Source: Trichopria drosophilae (Eukaryota > Arthropoda > Insecta > Hymenoptera > Diapriidae). From it: a stretch of 64,000 nucleotides of DNA. Positions within the stretch are counted from its first letter, which is position 1. Every line of letters begins with the position of its first letter. The notes under the pieces were generated by a model that did not search any database, had not been told where the DNA came from, and worked only from the letters and a program-made list of their open reading frames with translations. The DNA is taken from positions 19,362,001 to 19,426,000 of the forward strand of contig CM059586.1 in the NCBI GenBank assembly GCA_030407085.1, written 5' to 3'. The translations under genes and the position numbers were made by a program. Shown one piece after another: positions 11,387-21,779 of this stretch.

Positions 11387-14300
11387 ATCGAGAAACAATA
11401 TGCAAATATTACGTCTGATAATACAAATAGTTGACTAGGAATGTTATAAATTATAAAATTATCTATAATTAATAATTGAACTAATTAAGTGAACCATAGT
11501 TTACTTGCGACGTTTATAAACAGTTTAAACGCCACATTTGAATCAATCATTTTTCCAACTTTATTTTTGCGTTATTAACGAATTTCGAAGTAATAGCTTT
11601 GTTTGCGCACACATGCAACATAACAAATTTTAAAAAGCCTTCTTCCGCTAGATTTTATAAATAAGTTTGAAAGATTGGATGCATTTATTACTTACTCTTT
11701 ATAACTAGTTTAAACTAATTAATTAAGTCTAATAGGTTTTTTTAAACAGTGCTTAAGGTACGTCATTTTAATATTTGCATGCCGAGGTTGTTGCGAAGGT
11801 AAAACTCCTTCGCTTCCGGGATTTCCCTGCGTATTCGATACGGATGAAGGACGCGTGTAATGCGTTTTTTTAAACGATAATAAATGTCAATTACATTTTT
11901 AATGAAGTATGTGGAAATCTTAAAACACTAATCCTAGTGTTTTTGTAGTATAACTGCATGACGCGCGTTATAATACCACTTTAAAAGTGGAAAATTTGCA
12001 ACGACCAACGTCCTTTTAATTTTTTGTAATCAATTTCTTTTCTAACAAACGCTGTCACCCGCGAAACTACGATAATAACTAATTTGCAAAATTAGATAAT
12101 TGTAATCCACTAACCCCTTTGACACATTTCGTTATGAAGTATTTTGTAAATTAAAATGCAATTTACCTATAATCTAATTTTTACTAATTATTTTTAGGAA
12201 GTAATTTCTGATTGAAATATATATAAAATTGAATGCTTAACAAAAAAATTAGTTTCAAAAAACATATAATTCATTTTCTATAGATTAATCAAGCATTTAA
12301 AATAACATTATAATTTGCATAAGCTGAAGACGACCTTATCAAAAGATTTATTTTATAATTAAAAAAAAGGTATAAAATTTATGATTGCGATTTCTTATCC
12401 TTTTGAATGTTAAACATAAGATTTGTTAAAGCAATGGATATATACATGAAATAAAATACTTTTTTGCAATTCGGATTTTCGCTAGAACAATTTATTTAAT
12501 GGCTTTTTATAATTAATGCAGATGTATAGACAATGATAATAAATTTCCAATAAATAACTGGTTCAACTACGTTGATAAAGTGTTCGTTACTGTTTAAATG
12601 AGTGATATTTATTATTCTTCTTATTCTGTTTTTATTTAAAATAGATTAAATTATTACATCTAGATTATTAAACGGAGCTGTTGACACATTTTTTTTATCG
12701 TCATTTAATTTTTAAACCTAATTTCATGCAATGAGAAAACGGAGCGTATATGTATGAACTTCTTATCAATCTTCATAAATGCTTATTTTATGCAGATAGA
12801 ATGTAACTCTACATATACGATTGATGAAAAAAGAGAAAATATAAGTACGTGCAACTTCTTGTGGTTTGAAACATCGGGTTTAACGATATATATGACGTAA
12901 ATTCGTTGACCAGTTGTTGATCATAATAGTCTTAACAAAAGTTTTAACGATATGCTCTTTTTTATCGCGTCTTAGATCTGATTCCTTACCTATCAATATT
13001 TACAAAACTTGATGTCAAGCAATACGTAATAACGGAGAATAACGCAAAAAGAACTTTATTACACTAAAAGTAAAATGATAATTCACTCTAAAATAGAATT
13101 TTAATGTACGTATTTATGTACTGTACATTCCAGTTTAATTTCGCTCCATATTTCAAAGCGGATGGAAAATAAGTAAATCGAGTTGTAAAAAATCTACCCA
13201 ACAAAATAAACCATCATTTGATAGCTGAGAAAAAAGAGAAATAGTTTATTTCACTATCCGAAAAATAGTTAATTGAGTAATAGGTAACTCGTGGATCAGG
13301 AATAAACATGTGTAATTGCCTTTAGATAATATTATTAATAATACTTTACCCCTTAAAAATACCCAATAAACAAGACAGCAATGGATATGATATAATTTTT
13401 ATTGTGGACCTCAAACAGAGGCAAAAAGTAATCAAGAAAGCGATTTTTTGCAAACAAATAAGGAGTTTAGTTGAAGCCACGTGAAGCTTAGAAATTAATT
13501 CTATTTTTTAAAATACAATTAACGTAATAATCTTCTAAGAAAATGAGGAGTGTAGAAGGAAAGAATGATGAAATTGTCAATATCATGACAGCGTTCCAGT
13601 CACACAACTATCAATTCCGGAGACAGCGCCATCTGTGAGTATCCCGGCGTAGCCATTTCTACAGTAACTTTCCATCATAAACCTAACATAACCTACCAAT
13701 AAAATGAGCAAATGTAACTTGTATTTCTTTTTTTTTGAAACGAAGTACTGAAATAAATAAATATACACCTTTTAAATTAATGTTTTTTATTATTTATTTT
13801 CTTGTTGACATTGCAATCTCTTGGTGGTCTTCTTGAAGATGAACTTGCAATATTTTTCTACATCAATTTATAATAATCGAGATTATGATTTGAAAAAATT
13901 ATTGTAAATAATTTTTTTTTTTAATTTAAAAACATTTCTTACGCGCATAAAATAGATTTCTAGTATAAGTTTGATAAAAATTAAAGTCGTGTTACTTTTA
14001 AGGGAAAGTTCTGTTACGGGGTCACGTCGAATTCTTGCCTATTTCGTGAAACGAATATCGATGATTGTAGTATGTAACACCCTATCTTCTCCGGTTAGTG
14101 AAGCGTGCTGCAAACTTACTTCTATACCGTTACTTCTACCGCTCGTGTACACATACGTGCTTTCTTCGTTATGAGAATATATTCTGGAAGTCGGTGCATA
14201 ATCCAGCAATAACCCACAAAGTGCATCATATTACAATTTTATAACGTATTTTAAAAAAAGAAGTTGCACAAAGTGATTTAAAATGGACGAAGAGCATTTA

Positions 14301-14775
14301 TAAAATATTTTATCATTCAAGATGTGACATATTTTTCTTTGGTTTACTTACAGATAGTACTTACCTTCAATTTCTATGGCATATCTGGTTGTGCTGTAAT
14401 GAAATAATGTCAGTTTCGTATTGATAATCATAAAAATCCATAACAATTTTGAGTTTTTTTAATTAGTGACACCAGTAAGTGGGAAAAATGATTAAACATG
14501 GATCGGACAAAAGTTGATGATTTTTCTGAAATGGGCGTATGAAAAAACTGAAAAAATTGTCTTAAATCGATAAATTATCAAATAAGTTTATAAATAATTT
14601 ATCAATTTATATATGACATATTTTCCTTTGTTGCATTTAAGGATAGAGTTTACCTATGTTATTTAGCCATACTCTAATAAAAATTTTTTGTAAAAACCAT
14701 AAATACCAATAATAATGTTGAATTTCTTCATTTATATCAATGTTCAATAAGAAATATGTTTTAAACTTCCAATAG
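11387..14775. other. Gene-free AT-rich DNA
   Basis: I see no exon or RNA gene. Slightly higher-complexity patches at about 11780-11860, 13590-13660 and 14000-14160 have no supported coding frame. The GGAGACAGCGCCATCTGTGA stretch near 13618 belongs to a GCGCCATCT-type motif repeated near 51250. Confidence 0.45.
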
Positions 14776-15030
14776 GTGATGTCAGATTATAAAAATTCTG
14801 CAGGTACAAATGTTTCTTATGAATTCATAATAGGTTCATTGCGATTTTACAAAAAATATTTGTTGCAGTTTCAGAATATTTTCCTCTTCAGAATAAATTC
14901 CACTTCCAAATTTAAAGGTGCCTTCTCTTATAACACGGCTAAAGTTTTTAATTCTTTGCGTACGTCCTTAAGATCCAGATTCAGATCGTCTAACTCCATT
15001 TTGTCAAAAGTTAAGCACTATTTAGTTTAG
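14776..15030 (+). pseudogene. C-terminal fragment of a LINE reverse transcriptase ORF
   Basis: The 84-residue frame ends in FSYNTAKVFNSLRTSLR followed by SILSKVKHYL. This fits the well-known C-terminus of CR1/RTE-like LINE polyproteins, where a Phe-rich segment of the type FS..AP.LWNSLP..LR is followed, some residues on, by F...LK.YL. Trp and Pro of the usual WNSLP are replaced (FNSLR), so it is diverged. No reverse transcriptase core lies upstream; the copy is truncated at its 5' side. The downstream AT-rich 200 bp may be its 3' UTR. The clade cannot be assigned from so little. Confidence 0.5.
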
Positions 15031-15290
15031 TAAATGTCGTTTTTAGTTTCTTTATTGTTTATATTCTCTCATAGTGTTAGTTCGAGGTACAAAATGTATT
15101 TAGCATTAGTATTAGAATTATTTCCAGTACTTTGCGCCGCTTTAAGGTTACTGTTATTATAATTAATTAATGTAATCTCTATCAATTATAAGTAATTCAT
15201 TATTCAACTCTGTTATATTACTCTGTTACATACGCTGCAAATTTCTATTTTTGTATTTCTAATTTTCTTCACACTTTGTGCATATATGTT

Positions 15291-15470
15291 TTCGGGGTCA
15301 CTGATTACGAATCCGGTGTCAGTTTTCCAAAATTCAAAATAGCGGATCCAGCATGGAGGAATTTTTCAAAATTCATCAAATTCGCTTGAAATTCGTTACT
15401 TCGGAGTTTTCAGGGTTTCTGATTATGGCCAGTGACAGTTTTTCAACATTTAAAATGGCGATTGATTATT
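15291..15470 (-). repeat. Two copies of the dispersed GCCATNTTGG repeat, inverted
   Basis: GGGGTCACTGATTACGAATC, then TTCCAAAATTCAAAATAGCGGATCC and a second GTTTCTGATTATGGCC...AAAATGGCG unit are the reverse complement of the family seen at 1-720. Spacing is again about 110-120 bp. Confidence 0.7.
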
Positions 15471-15802
15471 TAATATTAACAATGATATATTGTTCATAAA
15501 CGATATTGTAAACGATTTACATTATCTCCCTAGAGTCCAGAAGATAAGTAAGACGTGAATATTAATTGTATACATCCCACTGCCCCGTAAAGGGTTAAAC
15601 ATGGTGAAAGATGCTATTTGTTAAAATGGAGAAAACTGAAGTGTTGCAAAAGTATGTTTCGTTTCGCTCTCCAAATTGACCGTTACGAAATTAAAAATAT
15701 ATTTTTATTAAACTAAAATAGGAAAATACCAAAATGAACAACTACTATTTTTTTAAATTGTAAATTTTATTCCAAAGGTAGAATTCTTCGAAAATAATTT
15801 TT

Positions 15803-16480
15803 TCGGACCAACAGGTTTTTTATTTCCTGCCTCTTGGAGGTCCTCATCAGGGGCATCTATTGAATAATTTTTAATGAAAATATATCCTTTAAAATTTTGT
15901 ACGAATAAAATATCAAAGAAATTCGTTACTTTCAATATCTTGTACGCAACCCATTCTATATTAAATTACTTCTTACAGTTATTCATCATTTATATAAAAT
16001 GTTCAAATATTTGTCTCAGTGTAAACAATTTACTTACTTATATTTATAACTCCTCAAACAATTTTTAATAGATGCCGCTGATGAGGACCCTCCCTCCCTT
16101 CAAGAGGGTCGAAACGTGGGCAGGAAATAAAAGACCTGTTGCTATCATGTTTGAACCGTGTTGGCCATTTTTATACCTTTTATTTATATTATATGTACGG
16201 TTCATCGAATACAGTTGTAACATTTTATATTGTTATATTAAAAATTCACAAATCCGATAAAAACCAATCGAATCAAAACAAATGTTTATTTTTATGATAT
16301 TCACTGACTAACAAATTGACACAATACCTTCAGAAGTTTAGGAGTTATAAATATAAGTGAATAAATCATTTACACCGAGTGAAATATTTATATAATTTAT
16401 ATAAATGATGACTAACCGTACGAAGTAATTTCAAATAGAATGTGCTGCATAAAAAATATTGAAAGTAACACGTCACAGAT
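15803..16480. mobile_element. Rearranged Penelope-like element fragments in inverted orientation
   Basis: Two nested inverted matches are visible. First, ACCAACAGGTTTTTTATTTC (about 15808-15827) and its counterpart GAAATAAAAGACCTGTTG (about 16124-16141) flank two hammerhead-like motifs facing opposite ways (CTGATGAG at 15850-15843 minus and 16078-16085 plus). Second, 15935-16060 is the reverse complement of about 16330-16480, roughly 80% identical by eye. The phrase GATGAGGACC...GGTCGAAACGT is typical of Penelope-like retroelements, which carry hammerhead motifs and often insert as inverted partial copies. No reverse transcriptase or GIY-YIG domain remains. Confidence 0.5.
16070..16124 (+). 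ncRNA. Hammerhead ribozyme-like motif, probably inactive copy
   Basis: CTGATGAG (16078-16085), a perfect 7-bp stem II GACCCTC/GAGGGTC (16086-16092 with 16104-16110) and GAAAC (16111-16115) form the hammerhead catalytic core. Stem I can be drawn as TGCC before the core with GGCA after it. The triplet at the expected cleavage position reads GTG; the rule is NUH, so this copy should not cleave. The inverted copy at 15850 has lost the GAAAC strand altogether. Confidence 0.5.
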
Positions 16481-17320
16481 CGCTGCAGTGAATAATATAG
16501 AGTAGTATTGCTTTGATTTTTTATTCGTACAAATATTTAAAAGGACATATTTGCATTTAACATTTGAATAGTTAATTCATTAAAGTACGAGACTGTGATA
16601 TGCGATATTTTACAGATTTTTGTATTGCAATTTGATTTTTTGCAGTGGACGTTTAATTACTTTGATAAAATGTACATACGGATGGTAATATCTTCCGATG
16701 TAAAGAATATGATTTATCGCTATTTCTTCGATTAAAAAAAACAATTCAAACATACTAAAATACTTCCACTACAACTAGAATTGTTATGGATTAGGAGAAC
16801 AAATAACAACTTTTTTATTTAATATCTGGTTTGGTTTGTATAATTTTTCCTTATTGATTCAAAGAATTGCCTTAAATTTATTAGACATTCAAAGCGACCG
16901 AATGTCGACAATAACAATACATTTTTAGTCAATTTACCCTCAATTGAGCTTTTAGAAAGTTCCGAGCTAACTAAATTAAGTTTAGTCGCATAGGTCGAAT
17001 TAAATAAAACTTCTGATTTCATACCTTAACTTTATTAGATATTCAAGGTATGAATTTGTTTTCAAAATTCGATAATGTGGAACTTGAATCTGATTTGTCA
17101 ATAAACAATCATTAAAAAATGCTTGGATATAGGGTACTCAACAAGGTGTAATAACTCGAATAAAATCTGATGCCTTATTTATAATTTAAAAAAATGACCT
17201 TAAAACCTCAAAACCCCCAATCACAGATTTTAGCTATTTTTCATGTAAATACCTGAGGAGATGTGAATTTGTTGGTAATATTTGTTAAGAAGTCGGTTCC
17301 CGATTTCAAGATAGCCAAAC
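16481..17320. other. Gene-free AT-rich DNA
   Basis: Nothing supported. The open frame at 16819-17022 (minus) has no recognisable domain. Confidence 0.45.
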
Positions 17321-17683
17321 CGCGTAATTTCTGTGATACCCTAACGCGACAAAAAATTTTTTTATTCAAGTTATTCCTAGGCATTTCGATAAAGTATTTA
17401 AATTTTATTTGAGAATTATTATGTTGTTGTATATTGCCAAGTAGTGAGTGTAAGTAAACAACTCCGATTTCGAACGAAAATGAAAATAGCATGTATAAAG
17501 TAGTATGCGAAATTAACTAAAACATTTTAACGGTTTTTTTTTTTTTTTTTTTTTATTATATCATTCACACTTCATAAACGTAAAGAAAAAAAAAAAAAAA
17601 AAAAATTCTTTATCGCGTAATTTCTGTGATACCGTAACACGACAAAAAATTTGTTTATTCAAGTTATTACTAGGCATTTCGAT
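17321..17683 (+). repeat. 70-bp direct duplication flanking a T21/A20 inverted pair
   Basis: CGCGTAATTTCTGTGATACC starts nearly identical 70-bp segments at 17321-17390 and 17614-17683, 293 bp apart. Between them lie a 21-base T run (17534-17554) and a 20-base A run (17586-17605), separated by about 31 bp and able to pair as a hairpin. The arrangement suggests a small insertion with duplicated flanks, or two copies of one family. The family is not recognised. Confidence 0.65.
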
Positions 17684-19510
17684 CTGCAAAAAAGGTAAGG
17701 ATACGAACCCGTTTGGTACATTACGATTAGATTTTTTGTATGCGTGTTATCGTGGATATACTAAAATAATTTTTCCTTTGCCTAATTTTCCGCGAAAAAA
17801 ACTTATTCGTTAAAAATACGACAACGATGCTCTATTACATCATTTTGACTTTATTTGGGGCTTATTTTACGCAAAAATCGTTAAAGAAATGAAGCATCTT
17901 TGAGTTATATTTTGAAAATGTATTTGTACGAAGTTATAAAGAAAATAAGTGAAAATTTTATGCTCTTGCGAGCTAAAATTTGTAATTATTAAAACTTGAA
18001 TAAATCGACCGGAAAATGTTTTGTTGTTATCGTACCTAGGCTTGTTTTCATCAGAAACGATTTCAGAATATATATGCCAGTGGGCAAATTTTTTCCGAAA
18101 AAGTTAACGGTGAAAATCGAAAATGTTGTTATTTCCCATTTAAAAACAATGTTAAACTTCAAGTGCAATGAGCCACCACTAAATATTAAAATAAAAAGCT
18201 CTAACTAGGTTTAAAAAACATTTTTTAATTATTCGAATCGATCTAGGGGGTGTCCCGTATGAAATTCGAAATCATATAAAATAACAACCACCCTAATGTA
18301 CATGTAAAACTGACAGTTCCAACGAGAAAATATAATTTTTGAGAAATTGAATACCTACTTTGTTTCTATATTCTGTTAATAAAAGGTTAAAATGATGCAC
18401 ATCATTGGGATCATATCAGAAGCCAATATTTATTAACTTACAAGAATGATTTATTTCAATTAAAAAATACCTATTGCCAAACAGAAACTACTTAATGATT
18501 TTGTGAAATTATGTAAATATTATAATAATAAATAGAATAATCAAGATTTGCCGTTTTTTGGTAAATTAGAAACGAAGTATCATCGTAAAAAAATATAATA
18601 AATAAATTTTGAAAAATAATAATTGTGCAGTAAGTGCCAGTCATTTTAATATAAATAAATAACGTAATTCAAAATAATTAAAATGGAAGCAATTAACATT
18701 TTAAAAAATTACTTACCTTTAATTTTTTATTTATTTTTAATTCAGACTTCGTAATTTTGTTTCCAAAACCGGCGTTGCGGCGACTGTAGGATGTTTTGAT
18801 AAATATTTTGTCATGTTTATTAATAAACAATTATACTGTAATTACAGTCTGGATATATAGTTATTATAAATATCCATTTTATTTTGTTTTAATTCCTTTG
18901 TCTTAAATCAAGAAATAACATTAATGTACATGTCTAAATATTTACAAATTACACCATTTTAATGTTATTTAGGATCAAAAACAATTTAGTTAAACAAAAC
19001 TAGCTATCCAAAACGGGAGTTTTATTATCTGGCGGGCAATTCCGTTTTCTATTTTTTTTCCATAATCTCCCAAAACATAAATAATCATGTATACTAAACA
19101 CCCAAAGCCTTAAATTCGAAATTATAGTAAATTGGTGGAGCAGCAGAGTCAAATTTGAGAAAACAGTAAATTTGATCGTTTATGTATTTATAGTAATTAT
19201 TTACAGTAATTGCAATAAATACAATAAACGAAATGTTTTTATAAATACAGTTTAATGTCTTAATGCCGTTTTTATTTAAATTGAATTACTGTTATATATG
19301 CTTTTGAAATTTTACTTCGAATTTTGAATAGAGTTTTTTATTAGAATTAGTTGTTTGTTTCTTATTTTATTTGTTGCTAACGAAAGTAACTGTCGGCGGT
19401 TCGACAGCATCAGGTTATATTTTTGGCACCTAACCATAAATTATAGTGGCGTCCGCGTTTTCTTAACACTTAGTTCAAACCTCAAAATTAATTTGTGAAA
19501 TGTTCCAAAA
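17684..19510. other. Gene-free region leading to the tetraspanin gene
   Basis: No exon recognised. A TATATTTTT at about 19416-19424, some 90 bp before the tetraspanin ATG, could be a TATA-like box, but this is weak in AT-rich DNA. Confidence 0.4.
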
Positions 19511-20230
19511 ATGCTCTCAACCAGTTTAACAATAGTGAAATACCTTATATTTGTTTTCAATCTCGTGTTCGTGATCACTGGTCTAATCGTCGTGTCAGTT
19601 GGAATTGCTTACTTAATACGTGACAAAACGTACAACAACTTCGAAGAGGGATTCTCCTCAGTCTCAGTTGGAACAATTGTTACAGGAATCGTAATTCTTG
19701 TTGTAGCACTTTTTGGATGCTGCGGTACCATCAACGAAAACCACTGTCTGATAGTGACGTTTACTGCATTGTTGATTATTCTTCTATCCTCCGAGGTGGT
19801 TGTCGGAGTAACAACTTATGTCTTATTGGATAAAATAAGTAGAGATTTGGAGATAAGTATGAATGCGACTATGTACGAGTATCGAGATAAGCCGGACGCT
19901 CGCGACAAATGGGATAGAATACAACAAACTTTAAAATGTTGTGGTATGCACGCGACTTCAGATTGGGAAGATGTTGGCTTCGAAAACAATGTCCTGCCAG
20001 ATTCTTGTTGCTTTGAACCACCGATCAGTGGAATTTGCGAAATCGAATCACCTCTAGCATTTATCACCTCCTGTAAGGAAGAGTTCATGGAAGTATACAA
20101 CCAAGAATCGATAACCTTCAAGAACATCGTGATAGCGGTTGTCATAATACAAATGATCGAGGTGATCTGTGGATGCGTCATGGCTCACAAATTCAAACAA
20201 GAAAAAGAAGACGTTTTTGAATATTCGTGA
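19511..20230 (+). CDS. Tetraspanin, 239 aa, intronless
   Basis: A complete four-pass tetraspanin in one uninterrupted frame. Membrane segments lie at about residues 12-34, 54-76, 83-106 and 204-226. The small extracellular loop is about 35-53. GCCG at 69-72 follows the second membrane segment. The large extracellular loop (107-203) has the diagnostic CCG at 143-145, the PDSCC motif (163-167) and further cysteines at 176 and 188, giving six loop cysteines. A possible N-glycosylation site NAT lies at 118-120. The C-terminal tail is short and charged (KFKQEKEDVFEYS). Family members organise membrane microdomains by binding integrins and other receptors; the specific partner is unknown. Length is normal for the family. 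The lack of introns is unusual, since most insect tetraspanin genes are multi-exon, and may mean a retrocopy. The frame is intact, so it is probably functional. Confidence 0.93.
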   Translation: MLSTSLTIVKYLIFVFNLVFVITGLIVVSVGIAYLIRDKTYNNFEEGFSSVSVGTIVTGIVILVVALFGCCGTINENHCLIVTFTALLIILLSSEVVVGVTTYVLLDKISRDLEISMNATMYEYRDKPDARDKWDRIQQTLKCCGMHATSDWEDVGFENNVLPDSCCFEPPISGICEIESPLAFITSCKEEFMEVYNQESITFKNIVIAVVIIQMIEVICGCVMAHKFKQEKEDVFEYS

Positions 20231-20353
20231 GATTGTAATGGACGTTTGAAGAAAACTGATGATGCTGATGCGCGTGTCAACCTCAACTATGTGTATCTAG
20301 ATTCAGTATGTAACATTCCTATGTAAATAATCCCTGTAAATCCCGTAATTGTG

Positions 20354-20359
20354 AATAAA
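20354..20359 (+). terminator. Poly(A) signal of the tetraspanin gene
   Basis: AATAAA 124 bp after the TGA stop. A second overlapping-type signal, AAATAAATT, follows about 16 bp later. Confidence 0.65.
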
Positions 20360-20399
20360 ATAGTGATCAAATAAATTACGCGAGACATTTGTTTTTAAA

Positions 20400-21104
20400 T
20401 TATGATATGATGTAACTTTAATTATTACGTATGTTTAAGGACATTACATATATAACTTCGACAACTCCTAAACTATTTTGAGAATATAATTTTTAGCGAG
20501 AGCACAATGAAATATAAACACATTTTTAAAAAATGTACGATAAATATCAAAATACTATTTGAAGATTGGATGAAGTCATTTGAAACTTAAAACTTGCAGA
20601 AAGATGTTTCGAATGTACATATGAGCTCATGATGTTAAATGCGTGCTGAACCACCAGATGTCAACGCAACCCCAAATAGCACAATCCGCCCTAGGATGTC
20701 CCGAGCAGCTCCTGATTACGTCCAAATGTCCGCCTTTGGTCCTTATGTCATGATGTGCTTCATACTTTCTTAATTCCTCAATTATTTTTCAGACGAATTT
20801 TATAAAAGTAGATCTTTTTTAGTTGTGGTAATCCGCCATTGCAGCCTGAGGACTTTGTGCTACTGCCATTAATTATTAATAACATAATAAAATAAATTAT
20901 ACTTAAACAGAAATTAATAAATAATGCTTACAACGCAACGTTAATGGTATCAAGAAACATTTCACGTAATGTTAATGTGTGCCTACTGTCGAGGGCATTT
21001 CGTACTACACAGAGGTTATTGCAAGATTACTGTTAAGGTTACAACCATACAATCTAAGGTTCTTTTAAGGTTTCTGGAAGGTTTTTGGGCTAGGAAGAAT
21101 TTCC
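20400..21104. other. Gene-free DNA
   Basis: No gene. 20640-20770 is somewhat GC-richer than its surroundings but has no supported frame. From 20930 on, AAGGTT/AACCTT words are enriched and continue into the MITE at 21105. Confidence 0.45.
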
Positions 21105-21779
21105 CTCGCAGAACATGAATGTTGCTGTAAAGTTATAATAACCTTATGGAGATTGAGAAACCTTCACATAAATTTATTAAATGTAGGTATCAGGATATTG
21201 GTAAATTAATGTTACATAATCTTAAAACATGCATGTAATGTCCTATTAAGGTTAACATTTTACATGTATGTGAGGCTATTATTATTTTTCAAATATCTTT
21301 ATGGCTTTATATTCCTATAATTTTGCATTTAGATACATTTAGATATAGAATTATAAGCTGTCACAGCAATTTAGAGTAAGAGTATTTTAAGGTTACATAT
21401 AAATCGTATAATAACTTAGTGTACTTTACCTAACAATAGAAAAAATATACTTTTGTGTCTCAGTACGTAATAATATATATAATCCTAAACCCATTTTTAT
21501 TCCAGGAGCCGAACAGAGTCGCAAAAGTTACCAGACACCTGATGGCGATAAAACTAACTAAGTAGGTCAATTTTTTAACGTAAGATTTAACGTAACGTTA
21601 GTGTGAGTAAGTTTATAACATTACATTTTAGTTATGCATAAAATTATCACCAGCTTATATTAACATTACAATTTCAAGTACGTTACAAGAAACCTTATCT
21701 CGATATTATTCTAAAGTTTCATTTAAACGTCAGTATTGTAACATTTCTGTAACCTTGTTACAATGTTGGGTTCTGCGAG
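21105..21779. mobile_element. MITE-like element with CTCGCAGAAC termini
   Basis: The left end CTCGCAGAAC (21105-21114) is exactly inverted at the right end, GTTCTGCGAG (21770-21779). The next bases (AACATTGTAAC on the right, AATGTTGCTGTAA on the left) match partly. The interior is full of GTAACATT/AATGTTAC-type words. Non-coding, about 675 bp. Family unknown; no clear target-site duplication. Confidence 0.5.
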
